DNA from: CAWAHD01 sp963781785 | GTDB taxonomy: Bacteria; Planctomycetota; Planctomycetia; Isosphaerales; Isosphaeraceae | Length of the DNA: 64,000 nucleotides | Reading direction: 5' to 3' | Assembly: GCA_963781785.1 (NCBI GenBank) | Contig: CAWAHD010000002.1 | Span: 4,216,001-4,280,000 of the forward strand | Notes under the pieces: model-generated | What the model was told of the DNA's origin: nothing | What the model saw: the letters and a program-made list of their open reading frames with translations, nothing else | Databases searched by the model: none | Position numbers and translations under genes: made by a program | Part shown: positions 24,985 to 35,978 of the stretch, piece by piece | How positions within the stretch are numbered: the stretch's first letter is position 1 | Layout: the number at the start of each line of letters is the position of its first letter

Positions 24985-27930
24985 CTACGGCCTCGCTGAG
25001 GGATTCGTCGCCGCGACTCGCTCCGCGAGCTGACGAAAACCCGCGTGCTGGCGGACGGGGTCCAAGGCAGCATCGACATCCAGGCGACGCGGATTGCGCA
25101 GACCATGCTCGAAGGCCCGGACCAGAACGGCGATCGACCGGTCGGCGAACTGCTGCCTTAAAGCCCGGAGCTCCTGCGCCGCCGGCTCAGGCCCGGTGTA
25201 GTGATCGAGGTAGCCGGCGCACCACGCAAGCGAACGCCCCAGCTCGTACAGGTCCCCGGCCTGGTCGGCGTCGATGCCGAGGAGCGCCTTGGCCGTGGCG
25301 GCGAGCTCGCTCGATCTGCCTTCGGCCGCCAGCACCCCGGCGCGGATCCGCAGCAAACGGCAAGCCTGCCGGGTCGGACGCGATTTCAGAGCGTCGACAT
25401 TTCCGGGCGATCGGCCAACAGCCTCGCAGGCGGCCAGCTCGGCCTGGAATGGCTCAAGCAACTGGTTCTTGTCGCGGGGCCGGCCGTCGAGTTTCCCCTG
25501 ATGATCGAGCTCGGTCAACCCGTCGAGCGCGCGCCGCAGGTGGACTGCGGCCGCCGGGAGACGCAGCAGGTCCATCTCCAGGCAGCCGCAATTGTACTGC
25601 GTTTGCAGAAGCCGCACCTGGTTGTCAACGTCATCGGGGTCGGCATGGACCAGCTCGATGTAGAGCTTCTCAGATTCCTGCGCGTACGGCTCTGCCTCGG
25701 TGAGCTGGCCCAGCCGGCGCAGGGTGGTCGCCAGATCGTCGAGCGCCAGCGCCAGATGAAGCTTGATGTCAGGGTTCAGCGGATCGGCCAAGACCAGCGC
25801 GCGATCCAGCTTGATGGCCTTCAAGTAGTCAGTTCGGGCGGCCGCGTTGTCTCCGGAGAGCTTCCGAACATCGGCCAGCTTGCGGTAGCTCGTTGACAGC
25901 AGGTCACGCGTCCGGATATTCCCCGGCTCTTCCTCGGACCATTGCTCGGCCAGATCGTGCATCTTGCGGAACCAGATCTCCCCCTGGTCCAGGTCGCGGT
26001 TGAAGGAGTGAGCCCGTCCGAGGCGAAAATACGCCTCGAGCAGCGTAGACCGAACCTGACCGCGGTCCGGGTTGAGTTCCGCGGTCTGCTCGGCCAGGTC
26101 GACGACGCGCTGGAGATGCTGCACGGCCTCAGCGTTCCGGCTCGCCTGGAGACTCAGCTCGCCCAGCCCGGCGAACGTCCGGAGCTGGCAGTCCAGGATC
26201 GCCAGGTCGCGGGGCGAGGTGGTGGCGAGCACCTCGGCAAGCTGTCGGGAGAATTCGTATTGTCGCAACGCGTCACCGGTGTGACCGATCTCGCGAAAGA
26301 TGTCGCCGAGCTTCTGGTGCGCGACCGCCCGCCCGAGGTCGGGGGCGGCGGCCTCGGTGCTCTGAGCGATCTCGTCGAGGCCCGCGATCGCCGTGTCGAG
26401 GAGCGCTCTGCGCACCTGGCGAGTGGCGGGTGTCTTTCCCAGCTTTTCCTGAACGCCGAAGACCAGTTGATTGAGCGTCTTGAGGGTGACGTTGCGCTGA
26501 TCGACGGCGGTTTGCTGAGCCGCCTTCGCCTGCCGTACCGAGGCGCTGAGCTGGGTGTTGTAATAGAGCGCCCCGCCGAGCAGGAGGACAACCGCCGCCG
26601 TGCTGACAGCCAGCGCACCAGCGAGGGCTGGCCGCCGCCGCGCCCACTTCCAGGCGCGCTCCCAGGTTGCGGCCGGGTGGGCCAGGATCGGCTCGCCGGC
26701 GAGCAAGCGCCGCAGGTCCTCGGCTAGATCTTCCGCGGTGGCGTACCGTCGAGATGGTGACTTCTCGAGACACTTCAGGCAAATCGTCTCGATGTCGCCT
26801 CGCAATCCCGGCTGGAACCTTGATGGCGGCACCGGGTCGGTGTCCTTGACTTGTGCGAGGGTCTCGAGCGGGGTTGCCGACCGGAACGGCGGGCGGCCGG
26901 TCAACAGTTCGTAGAGGATCGCTCCGAGGGAGTAAACGTCGGTGGTCGGCCCGATCAGGCTGGCGTCACCCGCGGCTTGCTCCGGGGCCATATAGCTCGG
27001 AGAGCCGAGGACGGCGCGGGTCTTGGTAAGACCGTCGTCGGACCCCAGGATCTTGGCGAGGCCAAAATCGGCGACCTTGGGACGACCGCTGGCGTCGAGC
27101 AGGATGTTGGCCGGTTTCAGGTCGCGGTGGACGATCCCTTGGCGGTGAGCTTCCGCGATGGCGCGGCCGATGATCTCGACCAGCCGAGCCGCTGTCGTGT
27201 CCTGCCAGGGTGAGCCGTCAAGCGCCTGATCGAGGCCGCCCCCCGGCAGGTACTCCAGCTCGAGGTAGGGCAGCCCTTCCGCCTCGCCGACATGATAGAT
27301 CTGGACGATGTCGGGGTGCCGGAGCCGCGCGACGGCCTCGGCCTCGGCCCGGAACCGCGCCAGGGCCGCGGAACCGGCGTGCGCTCCGGCCAGAACCATC
27401 TTGAGTGCACACAGGCGATTGAGCGCAACCTTCCGGGCTAGATAAACCACTCCCATGCCGCCTCGGCCCAGCTCGCCCCTGACTTCGTAGCCCTCCAATC
27501 GGAGCGCCTCGAGCACCACCGGATTGAGCTCGGCCCGCGGGAGGTCCGCCCCGAAATCCGTCAGTTTCGGGCCGCTGGCCCCGCGAATCTGATCGGTCCG
27601 CGCGCGATGCCCCGCGATGTGCAACGTCGGGCCATCAAGCTCCAGGGGAGCGCAGGCCTCATCGATCGCTTCGACATGAGCGGGGAAGCGCTCGCGGTAA
27701 GCGCGGGCATCCGGCAGCTCACCCCGGCCCAGGCAGGCTTCCAGGTCAAGCGCGAGCAGCTCGCGGAACAGCCGGTCGCGCGAGGGGCCCTGGAGGTCGT
27801 CAAGGAACTCAGCCAGGTCCGGCGTTTCGCCCGCCTGAAGTGCGGTCTCGAACCGGTCGCAGAGCGCGTCGATCCGCTTCCAGTCAGCCAGCGGGAGGCT
27901 CCCGTCATCGGTCTCGGCGCGGACGGTCAT
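24985..27930 (-). CDS. Hanks-type Ser/Thr protein kinase with TPR tail
   Basis: From ATG 27930 (CAGGAGA upstream) the protein has 981 residues. Residues 148-410 are a PknB-type kinase: Gly loop GELGRGGMGVVYLAR, Lys177 in CALKMVL, catalytic loop IVHRDLKPANILL, DFGLAK, and SPSYMAPEQAAGD. A membrane segment follows at about 470-490 (ALAGALAVSTAAVVLLLGG). The extracytoplasmic part of about 480 residues consists of TPR-like helical repeats (VAHQKLGDIFREIGHTGDAL, RSTLLEAYFRLGRAHSF, ALDDLATTLRRLGQLTEAE). This layout is very common in planctomycetes. It lies divergent from nothing obvious and ends 262 bp before the esterase gene on the same strand. Confidence 0.95.
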   Translation of the reverse strand: MTVRAETDDGSLPLADWKRIDALCDRFETALQAGETPDLAEFLDDLQGPSRDRLFRELLALDLEACLGRGELPDARAYRERFPAHVEAIDEACAPLELDGPTLHIAGHRARTDQIRGASGPKLTDFGADLPRAELNPVVLEALRLEGYEVRGELGRGGMGVVYLARKVALNRLCALKMVLAGAHAGSAALARFRAEAEAVARLRHPDIVQIYHVGEAEGLPYLELEYLPGGGLDQALDGSPWQDTTAARLVEIIGRAIAEAHRQGIVHRDLKPANILLDASGRPKVADFGLAKILGSDDGLTKTRAVLGSPSYMAPEQAAGDASLIGPTTDVYSLGAILYELLTGRPPFRSATPLETLAQVKDTDPVPPSRFQPGLRGDIETICLKCLEKSPSRRYATAEDLAEDLRRLLAGEPILAHPAATWERAWKWARRRPALAGALAVSTAAVVLLLGGALYYNTQLSASVRQAKAAQQTAVDQRNVTLKTLNQLVFGVQEKLGKTPATRQVRRALLDTAIAGLDEIAQSTEAAAPDLGRAVAHQKLGDIFREIGHTGDALRQYEFSRQLAEVLATTSPRDLAILDCQLRTFAGLGELSLQASRNAEAVQHLQRVVDLAEQTAELNPDRGQVRSTLLEAYFRLGRAHSFNRDLDQGEIWFRKMHDLAEQWSEEEPGNIRTRDLLSTSYRKLADVRKLSGDNAAARTDYLKAIKLDRALVLADPLNPDIKLHLALALDDLATTLRRLGQLTEAEPYAQESEKLYIELVHADPDDVDNQVRLLQTQYNCGCLEMDLLRLPAAAVHLRRALDGLTELDHQGKLDGRPRDKNQLLEPFQAELAACEAVGRSPGNVDALKSRPTRQACRLLRIRAGVLAAEGRSSELAATAKALLGIDADQAGDLYELGRSLAWCAGYLDHYTGPEPAAQELRALRQQFADRSIAVLVRAFEHGLRNPRRLDVDAALDPVRQHAGFRQLAERVAATNPSARP

Positions 27931-29711
27931 TGCGCGAGCGTCTCCTGCCAGATTAGCCGGATCCAAGGTGAGCCTGAAATCGATGGTGTGCTCCGCTATT
28001 TTATGATTCACTCGCTGGCGTGTCACTTCCTCACCCCGGAATCCGCCGCGCTCGGTTGGACTTCTGCATCTCTCGTCCCCGTCGCCGGCAAAATCCGATC
28101 AACCGCGCCGGCCGCCGCATCTGATCGGACGGATCGGACGGATCAGTCGCGGCGGCCGGCCCGCGCATTTTGTACGGCGGGCCCACTCAGGACAGGCATC
28201 GCTGTAGGTCAGGCTTTCCAGCCTGACGTCCCGAAAAGTCAGGCTGGAAAGCCTGACCTACGAAAAGCCCCGGCCGTCTGGCAGATTGGCCCCGCGTGTG
28301 CGCACTTCCGCGCGGCGACGGTAAGGCCGTGCGCAACCGCAAGGGAGATATCGGTTTTCGTGCTGTGGCGATCGGCTCCGAAAGTGGCACAAAAGTGGCA
28401 CGCGGTGGCATGTTTTCAGCGGGTCTTTTTGCCCCTTCACTCCCGGTTCCAGAGCTTGCGGCCCCGCACGCTTGGCGGCTGAATGATCACGTCGAGCGCC
28501 CGCGTGACGCGTCCGGCCAACCTGCCAACCGCTCGATTTTGGGGCGGTTGAGCGTGCGAAACGGACCACCAAATCCATGTGGCATTCCCCGATCGTTGCG
28601 CGCGGCCCTTCGCCGATCGGTTCACTCGGCGCAATGGCAATTTCGACAAGGCCTTTCGTGCTCCAGAGAGGCACTTTTTGAGTGGCACAAAATGGCACTC
28701 GATGGCACTTCCCCGGCGTCTTGGTGCCAGTTCATACGCGTGTTTCGGGCTCGGGACCCCGGCTGGCCGATACGCCCTCGAGGCGCGAGGAATTGAACGA
28801 ATCGCTTCGATGAGCCTCGGCCTCTCCCGAACGAACGCCAATCAACGAAGTCTCTCGGCAAATCTGAACCACGATGAGCGAGTCAACGCCCATGCCAAGG
28901 ACGCAACAGGCGGCGCTCTCAAACCTCGTCAGGTGACAGAACATGAATTGACCCCAGTTCGTCGTGCGCGCACGCTTCTTCGCGCGCGTACATACATTAT
29001 ACGAGGTTGTCGAAAATCGCCCCCTACCTACCGCACGGTATACAGCGCGCAATGCGCTCCCAAGCGTTTGGCTAATTGGCGGTTGTCGTGTTTTGCGGAA
29101 CATTGTTCGACGACATTAGCCAATGAGTCATCGGTCTGAATCCGTTGTTCGCGATGTCGTTCGACTGAGGGCGCGAGGCTCCGCCAGTTCCTCAGTTGCA
29201 TTCCGGACGCGAAACCGGCACGGATTTCGTCTGTATTCCGCGCCGCACGGTTGGTTTTGCCGGTTGTGCCCAACGAAGGGGGTTCGTCGGCCTTCGCCCG
29301 CCACGCGCCGCCCCGAATGCTGACGGGCAAGATGCCCGTCCCCCTGCCGGCCATGTGGTAGAGTTGGGCGACTGAGCGCCTTGGCGATGCCTCGTCATCG
29401 CGACATATCTCCGACTCAGGACCAAAGCCGAGCTGCCGCCCGCATTGCGCGGGACTGCACACGGCCAGGTCGCCTGACAGGGTTCGACCTCGGAGAGTGC
29501 TGAGACAGTTCTGGCCTGGCCCACCCCAAGCGAATTCGCTGAGGGGTAGGGGTGGGTATTGATTGTGCTCGGTAACGACGATTAATGGTCAGTTGGATGT
29601 GGTCTGTTCGACTCCAATCCCCCGGCCCCGCAATCGAAGGTTGACGGATCACGAGATTGGGTCGTTCGTGCCGTAACGGCAACCTATTTCGTGCCCTCTC
29701 GCTAACCAGGC
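27931..29711. other. Long gene-poor stretch
   Basis: About 1.8 kb has no frame with a recognisable domain. It contains an inverted pair of the dispersed palindrome (28202-28262), two patches rich in the phrase GTGGCACAAAA (around 28384 and 28682), and a single GACGGGCAAGATGCCCGTC palindrome near 29324. The rest looks like decayed coding sequence and forms the left flank of the defence-like island. Confidence 0.4.
28202..28262. repeat. Inverted pair of the GTCAGGCTttCCAGCCTGAC palindrome
   Basis: GTAGGTCAGGCTTTCCAGCC is followed after a short spacer by its inverse ending in CCTGACCTACG. The pair could itself fold into a long cruciform. It belongs to the same family as 9636-9755. Confidence 0.9.
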
Positions 29712-29980
29712 AAGACCGTTGAAGAGAACCTGCGCCTCGCCTGCCAAGCGTGCAATGAGTTCAAGGGCTCGCGCAACCAGGGACGAGATTCGGCTACCGG
29801 AAAGCGCTTCCGGATGTGGAACCCGAGCTGCCAGAGATCGCCCGATCGTTCTTTCTCGGCGCAACCAAGAGACAACCTGGCGCATCGACTTGCTGCCCCG
29901 TTCCGGACGGTGGACAGTTGGCTCAAGCGAACTCATCAGACGGCGGCAGTGCGTGTCGTTTTGCTCCTGACCATCGGGCG
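29712..29980 (+). pseudogene. HNH endonuclease remnant
   Basis: The frame from 29712 reads KTVEENLRLACQACNEFKGS, then QGRDSATGKRFRMWNPSCQR. This matches the zinc-binding and following region of a common HNH family whose members read ENLCLACxxCNxxKG...DPxTGExVPLFNPRxQRW. The preceding His-containing strand (DHIxP) is lost, and the downstream match drifts between frames, so this is a dead fragment. It lies about 330 bp before the SNF2 helicase of the island. Confidence 0.65.
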
Positions 29981-30310
29981 GCGTGATGGCACGAGCCCTC
30001 TCCGATGCATCGAACGCTGCACCGGCCTCGCCTCCGCGGTCCTCCGTCGGCGTTCTCGCGCCGTGTGCCTGGAATGGAACATTGGCGACGATCGGTCCCG
30101 CACGATTGCAACGAGACCCGGCGCTCATTACGCTCAATAGAGACGGTGATGGCTTCGGCTCGCTGCGAACGGCCGCGCCAGGAATCGGGCCGCGCGAGCC
30201 CGCCGTTGTGAACCTGCCGTCGTCAGACCAAGCACGAAATATCGAGCGCGTAGCCATTGCGACCGATCCGCGCGCCTCTTTGCGGCGCACTCCAATCACG
30301 CGGGGCCCTC

Positions 30311-33300
30311 ATGGAACACGCGATTCTCCCGGGCACAGAGGTCGAAGCCCGCGGGCTGAAGTGGGAGGTCATCGCGACCGAGTCGCTTGGAAACCAGACC
30401 CTATTTCGACTTCGTGGCCTTGAAAACGCCGTTCTCGGGAAGGAATTCGACATCCTTTCTCCGTTCGAGACAATCGAGCCAGTTCGACATGAGCTTCGTC
30501 CTGACCGGGCGGCGCCCCTGGCGAATTGGCTGGTCTACCATCAAGCGTTTTTGCTCGAGCAGGCTTTGGGGCCGAAGGCACTCCTGGCAGTTCAGCCCGG
30601 GCGTCTCCGCCTCGAACCGTACCAGCTCGTTCCGGTCCTGCGGGCGATCCGTAGCACCAGAGTCCGATTGATGCTCGCCGACTCGGTCGGCTTGGGCAAA
30701 ACGGTCCAGGCCGGGCTCGTGATCACGGAGCTGGTCGCAAGACGACTCGCGCATCGCGTGCTGATCGTTTCCCCGTCAGGCCCGCTGCTCGAACAATGGC
30801 AACTCGAAATGTCCCAGCGATTCGGGCTTCGGATGGAGACTATCGACCGTGCGAAACTCGAAGAGATTCGGCGGAGCACGGAACCCGGCTCGAACCCCTT
30901 TGACAGCGTTCCCCTCGGCATTGTGTCGGTCGACTTTCTCAAGCAGGAGAGGGTTCTCGACCAGCTCGAACGCGCAAGTTACGACATCGTCGTCATCGAC
31001 GAGGCTCACCACTGCTCGGACTCCGGCAAGCAAGGGAGCTTCGAGGATTCACGGAGACGCAGGCTCGCCGAAGTTGTAGCGCGGAGATGCGATTCACTCC
31101 TCCTGCTCACCGCCACGCCGCATGATGGATACGACCGATCCTTTGCTTCGCTTTGTGAGCTGCTCGATCCTTCCCTGGTGGATGGCTCCGGTTCCCTTCG
31201 GGGCGAGAGGTATCGAAATCACGTCATTCGAAGGCTCAAGAAACATATCGTCGACCCCAAGACCGGTAAGCGGCAGTTCAAAGACCGAGTCGTCGAACCG
31301 ATCCCAGTCGTCGCCGATCCCGTCCGTCATTCCCAATTCATCGAATTGCAGAAAAGCCTTCTTGCCCTGGTCGCACCTGAGCTACGCAAAGCGTTTCGCT
31401 CGCGGCGTTACGCAGATGTTCTTGCATTCATATCGTTGCTCAAGCGCAGCGTTTCCACCGCCAGCGCCCTCCAGTCGACACTCGAAGTTGTCGCCGAGCG
31501 CTTCCAGCGGATTCGCAACGAAAAAGTCGAAGATCAGGAGACCCAGAGACAGCGAATCAAATCGCTGCGCGACTACCAGCGGAAGCTCGATCGCTTCGGG
31601 GTTTTGAGCCTGGACGAGGAACAGGAGAAGAGCCTTCTCGAAGCCGAAGACCTGGCCCAGCAACTCGCCTCGCTCCACCGAGAAACGCGGGCCAGCTCGC
31701 GTCAGATCGGCCAGGTTTCGGACATCGTCCAAAAGCTCGACGATCTCGTCTGCCTGGCGAATGCGTCACTGGAACAAGACCCCAAGATCGCTCGCCTCCA
31801 GACGATCGCCCTGGAGATTCGCGAGCAAGAGCCAAAGGCAAACATCCTTGTTTATACAGAGTACGTCGATAGCCAGCTCGCTCTCGCGCAAGCCTTGACG
31901 AAGTCTCCCGGGATCGGCCCAGTTCTCACCATGAACGGCGACGACGACGAAGCAAAGCGGCGGTCGATCACCGAGCAATTCCGGAAGCGAGACAATCTTA
32001 TCCTGATCAGCACGGACTCTGCGGCTGAAGGCCTGAATCTCCAAGAGCGATGCCATCACTTGATCCATCTGGAATTACCCTTCAACCCTAATCGTCTTGA
32101 GCAACGAAACGGACGAATCGACCGCTACGGCCAGGAGTTCGACCCGGTTGTGCGCTATCTGTATCTCAGCGGCACGTTTGAAGAGCGCATTCTCCTGCGA
32201 TTGATCGCCAAATACGAGAAAATGCGGTCACGCCTCACCTTCGTTCCCGAGATTTTGGGTCTTTCGTCTTCCACTGATGCATCTCAAGAGAGACTCCTCA
32301 AAGGCATCATGGACGACGACACCAAGCTCTTCAAAGACCAGCCGATGCTCTTTGACTTCAAGAATGAGGCTGACGCGCCGGTGAGCGACGAAGCGACCAG
32401 AGAATTACTCGAAGAGATCGACCGAAGCTTGAAGGGTTTCGAGCAGGTGGCGAGAATCAATGCCTGGCTAGGTGACACCGGACTGAACTCTGACAAAAGG
32501 ATCATCGAAGAGGCGAGCGAAGCCCGATCGCAAGGAACAAAGGCCGAGAATGTCGATCTGGCCGAATTCGTCGTGAACGCGGCACGGATCGATGGCGGCG
32601 AATTGCTCGAAGGCGACACGACGAACCCCGTCTTCGCTCTTCGTCTGCCGAATTCCTGGACCTTTGGACTCGACCAGATCCCAGGCTATGACTCGTCCAG
32701 GAGGTTGATCCGGCTCACGACCGACATTAACGTCCTGAGCGACTCGAAAGAGAACGAAGTCGGTTATCTCGGCCGTGCTCATCCGCTCGTCCGCCGCGCT
32801 CTCGACCGCGTGCGGAACCTCTCCTTCGGCGGCATGGGAACAAGAAATCAAGACCCCCGCGCCAGTGCCGCGACAGCCGCCGTGGAACATCCGACGTTGC
32901 TCTACACATTCCTGGGACGCGTCTCGAGTCAAAACGGCCGAGAGTTCGAGCGAGTCATCGCCGTCAAGGTCCCGCGGCGGGGTGAGTGCCAGCTCATGAT
33001 CGCGGCATCCGAATGGTCGTCACTGGCAAATCCGGCCAAGGCAATCCGCACGACCGATGTCTGGGAAACGCATTTCAAGGAATGGGCCGACAAAGCTCGT
33101 GAATCGGCGCTCGACGCGGCGAAGGAGGGTTTCTCGCCGCTGGCTTCGGCATTCATCGCCGATCGTAAGGCTGGCCTTCAGAGCGAGCGCGCGGTCCAGA
33201 ATGATTGGCTCAAGAATCGTGCCGAGCAAGTCAGCGGAGGAATGGCTTCGGCAACCACTTTTCAGCGAGATCTCTTCGGCCGCGACAGTGACCAGTCGGA

Positions 33301-33532
33301 GTCGCGGACCGTGCTGCCGGAATGGGCGTCGGTTACCGACCCCGAGCAGCGGCTCGCGGCGTTCGGGGCCGACCGCGCGCAACCGAGCTCGAAACGCAGT
33401 GAGGCGGAAGGGATCCTCCGGCTCTATCGGCAGCGGAGCCAGGTCCTCGACATGCTTGGCGATCTTCGCTCTCCCGAGGTCATCCCCCTGGGTGTGCTGA
33501 TGCTCATCCCGGAGGTGACCCATGTCGCTTGA
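30311..33532 (+). CDS. SNF2-family helicase, DISARM DrmD-like
   Basis: From ATG 30311 the product has 1073 residues. Motif I is LADSVGLGKTVQAGLVITEL (Lys130), motif II VVIDEAHHCSDSG (Asp230), motif III LLLTATPHDGY, motif IV LVYTEYVDSQLALAQ, and motifs V-VI ISTDSAAEGLNLQ and FNPNRLEQRNGRIDRYGQ. A coiled insertion links the two RecA lobes, as in RapA/DrmD-type SNF2 proteins. The C-terminal 400 residues have no known fold. It overlaps the methylase start by 11 bp. Class 1 DISARM has exactly this drmD-drmMI order. It would translocate on DNA. The frame is intact. Confidence 0.88.
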   Translation: MEHAILPGTEVEARGLKWEVIATESLGNQTLFRLRGLENAVLGKEFDILSPFETIEPVRHELRPDRAAPLANWLVYHQAFLLEQALGPKALLAVQPGRLRLEPYQLVPVLRAIRSTRVRLMLADSVGLGKTVQAGLVITELVARRLAHRVLIVSPSGPLLEQWQLEMSQRFGLRMETIDRAKLEEIRRSTEPGSNPFDSVPLGIVSVDFLKQERVLDQLERASYDIVVIDEAHHCSDSGKQGSFEDSRRRRLAEVVARRCDSLLLLTATPHDGYDRSFASLCELLDPSLVDGSGSLRGERYRNHVIRRLKKHIVDPKTGKRQFKDRVVEPIPVVADPVRHSQFIELQKSLLALVAPELRKAFRSRRYADVLAFISLLKRSVSTASALQSTLEVVAERFQRIRNEKVEDQETQRQRIKSLRDYQRKLDRFGVLSLDEEQEKSLLEAEDLAQQLASLHRETRASSRQIGQVSDIVQKLDDLVCLANASLEQDPKIARLQTIALEIREQEPKANILVYTEYVDSQLALAQALTKSPGIGPVLTMNGDDDEAKRRSITEQFRKRDNLILISTDSAAEGLNLQERCHHLIHLELPFNPNRLEQRNGRIDRYGQEFDPVVRYLYLSGTFEERILLRLIAKYEKMRSRLTFVPEILGLSSSTDASQERLLKGIMDDDTKLFKDQPMLFDFKNEADAPVSDEATRELLEEIDRSLKGFEQVARINAWLGDTGLNSDKRIIEEASEARSQGTKAENVDLAEFVVNAARIDGGELLEGDTTNPVFALRLPNSWTFGLDQIPGYDSSRRLIRLTTDINVLSDSKENEVGYLGRAHPLVRRALDRVRNLSFGGMGTRNQDPRASAATAAVEHPTLLYTFLGRVSSQNGREFERVIAVKVPRRGECQLMIAASEWSSLANPAKAIRTTDVWETHFKEWADKARESALDAAKEGFSPLASAFIADRKAGLQSERAVQNDWLKNRAEQVSGGMASATTFQRDLFGRDSDQSESRTVLPEWASVTDPEQRLAAFGADRAQPSSKRSEAEGILRLYRQRSQVLDMLGDLRSPEVIPLGVLMLIPEVTHVA

Positions 33533-35717
33533 ACTCTCGGACTGCCAGTTCATCGGCCCAGCCTTGCCCGATCCCTTCGTGCGGTTCGAGCTCGAGAAGG
33601 AGTTGATCAGCCGCAAGCTCCTTCCCAAGACGACTGCAGAAGGCGGCAAGCACCTTCGAAACCGGTGGGACGTTTATCGCCGGCATTTGCAGGAACTTGC
33701 CGCCAGCGGTGGTCCGCTTCGCGTCTGCAACCGCGTGATCGAACCCATTGTCGAATTGCTCGGCTACACGTCGATCGAGGCAGCGGAAAACGTCATCACA
33801 CGCGAGGATTACGAGTCGGGCGGAAGTCTCCTCGTCTCAGCCGACGGCCATTCCAAGCTCCGTGTCTGGACGACCGCCTTCAACGAAGACATCGACGCCC
33901 CCGCGAAGCGCGGCCGGGCCTACCGGTTCAGCCATCTCCGCATCGCCCAGCGCGTCCTGCTTACCAGTGGCGAGCGCCTCGGTCTGATCACGAACGGGGT
34001 CGAGCTGCGCCTTTTGATCTCCGACCCCGCGCGACCTGATTCACAGGTCGTGATTCCGCTCGATCCGGGCTGGAAGCGGCACCGGGAGATTCCCGACTCG
34101 TTCCTTTTGCTCCTCGCCCTCGCCAGTCCCGAGGGGATCAAGTCTCTTCCCGACATCGTCGATAAGGCCCGGCTTCAGCAGGCCCGCGTCACCAAGGAGC
34201 TGCGCGAACAAGCACGGGAAGCGGTCACCGGTTTCGTGCAGGAGATCATCGACCACCCGGAGAATCGCTCGTGGTTCACGTCGCACCCCGATCGCGACGC
34301 ACTCTCCAGAGATCTCTGGCATGAGGGGCTCATTACCATCTACCGGCTCTTGTTCATCCTCAAGCTGGAGTCGAACGACGATCCGGCGCGGATCTTTAGC
34401 TTCGCCTCGACCAGTCTCTGGAGGAACACGTTTTCGCCGAACACGGCACTGGCGCCGTATGTCCGGGACGTTATCGAGAACGGCGCGGAAACAGGCCGGT
34501 TCCTCGAATCCGCACTTCGCTCGCTGTTCCGCCTGTTTGAGAAGGGGCTCGAGTCGACCGAGCTGATGGTCAAACCGCTGGGGGGCAAGCTGTTCGGGGA
34601 GACGGCGACGCCCACGCTCACGCCGCTCCACTGGGGCGAACGCGCCGTTGCGGTGCTGCTGGACCGCCTGCTCTGGACGTCCAAAAAACGCGGCGACGCG
34701 ACGCGAGATCGCGTTCATTACGGATCGCTCGACGTCGAAGACCTTGGCCGGGTCTATGAGGCACTGCTGGAACTCGAGCCGGGCATCTCGTCTATGCCGA
34801 TGTGCCGCCTCAGGCGTCAGAAGCTCGAAGTCGTCGTGCCGGCAGCACAAGGCGAGAAGTACCGTCCGGCCAGTGTAGGCGCCGCTGTTCACGAAAGCGG
34901 TGAGGAAGCGGACTCGGACGAACCTGACGCGGATGAGGATGAGCAAGAAGAGAAGCCGGCTCGAGGCAAAAAGACCAAGGTTGAGTGGATCGAGGAGATC
35001 CCACCGAACCGGTTTTACCTGCGCGTGGGGCTGGGCCGGAAGTCCAGCGGCTCGTATTACACACCCCACTCGTTCGTGCGTTTTCTGGTCCAGGAGACGC
35101 TTGGCCCGCAGGTCGAGGAGCGCAGCCCGGACAAGGATCCGAAGCCGCTCGAGATCCTCAAGCTCAAGGTCCTCGACCCGGCGATGGGGAGTGGCCATTT
35201 CCTGGTCGAAGCCTGCCGATTCCTGGGCGAGAAACTCTACGAGGCCTGCCGCCTGTGTGACGAGAAGGCACTGGATGCCGAACGGAAGGCCGAGACGGCG
35301 AAGACCGACGCGGCCCGGGACGCAGCGCTGGAAGCCGCCCTGGAGTGGCGGCAGCGGATCATCGACCTGCCCGACCCCGACGACGAGCTGGCCAAGACCG
35401 AATTCGTGCCGCGCGCCAGGAGAACCAGGCCCTGGAACCGCTCCCGGACTATCTGCCGAGCAAGTCTTCGCTGCCGGGGATCTCGACCGCGCAAGCGCAG
35501 GCGCTCTGCCGCCGGCTGGTGGCGACCCACTGCCTCTACGGCGTGGACAAGAACCCGCTCGCCGTCGAGCTGGCGAAGCTCGCGCTCTGGCTGGAATCCC
35601 ACGCCGAAGGAATGCCGCTCACTTTCCTCGATCACCGCTTGGTCGTGGGCGACTCACTCACCGGCCCGTTCTGGGACAAGCTGCTCTTCAGCCCTTCCGA
35701 GCCGACGAGCCCCGTGA
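33522..35717 (+). CDS. N6-adenine DNA methylase, DrmMI-like, N-terminal part (frameshifted)
   Basis: ATG 33522 sits inside the last codons of the helicase gene with GGAGG upstream. About 500 residues of N-terminal alpha-rich region lead to a SAM-binding motif I LKVLDPAMGSGHFLVEACRF (DPAMGSG), preceded by SGSYYTPHSFVRFLV, the pre-motif of type I/IIG-like gamma methylases. An acidic/basic low-complexity linker separates the regions. Genuine sequence runs to about 35408 (DELAKTEF). The next part (QENQALEPLPDYLPSKSS, then YGVDKNPLAVELAKLALWLE, VVGDSLTGPFWD) lies in the +2 frame, 35345-36247. Total intact length would be about 1450 residues, close to DrmMI. Confidence 0.85.
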   Translation: MSLELSDCQFIGPALPDPFVRFELEKELISRKLLPKTTAEGGKHLRNRWDVYRRHLQELAASGGPLRVCNRVIEPIVELLGYTSIEAAENVITREDYESGGSLLVSADGHSKLRVWTTAFNEDIDAPAKRGRAYRFSHLRIAQRVLLTSGERLGLITNGVELRLLISDPARPDSQVVIPLDPGWKRHREIPDSFLLLLALASPEGIKSLPDIVDKARLQQARVTKELREQAREAVTGFVQEIIDHPENRSWFTSHPDRDALSRDLWHEGLITIYRLLFILKLESNDDPARIFSFASTSLWRNTFSPNTALAPYVRDVIENGAETGRFLESALRSLFRLFEKGLESTELMVKPLGGKLFGETATPTLTPLHWGERAVAVLLDRLLWTSKKRGDATRDRVHYGSLDVEDLGRVYEALLELEPGISSMPMCRLRRQKLEVVVPAAQGEKYRPASVGAAVHESGEEADSDEPDADEDEQEEKPARGKKTKVEWIEEIPPNRFYLRVGLGRKSSGSYYTPHSFVRFLVQETLGPQVEERSPDKDPKPLEILKLKVLDPAMGSGHFLVEACRFLGEKLYEACRLCDEKALDAERKAETAKTDAARDAALEAALEWRQRIIDLPDPDDELAKTEFVPRARRTRPWNRSRTICRASLRCRGSRPRKRRRSAAGWWRPTASTAWTRTRSPSSWRSSRSGWNPTPKECRSLSSITAWSWATHSPARSGTSCSSALPSRRAP

Positions 35718-35978
35718 AAGATCTGTTCAGCCAGGGCATTTACATGAAGCTGAGGGCGGGTTTGACCGCGGCCTTGGCGCACGTTCGCCGGTTGGAGGCT
35801 TCGATCGGCTCAAATCTCGCGGAGCTTACCGAAAAGGAATCGATCAAAGCCCAACTCGACCGGGCTTTACTTCCCTTTAAGCTCGCGGCTACGGCATGGG
35901 CTGGAGGCGTCATGCTCGGCCCCGACGCGTGCGATGATTTTGCGTATGGTTTCCTGCTCAAAGTGATCGGCGATACCG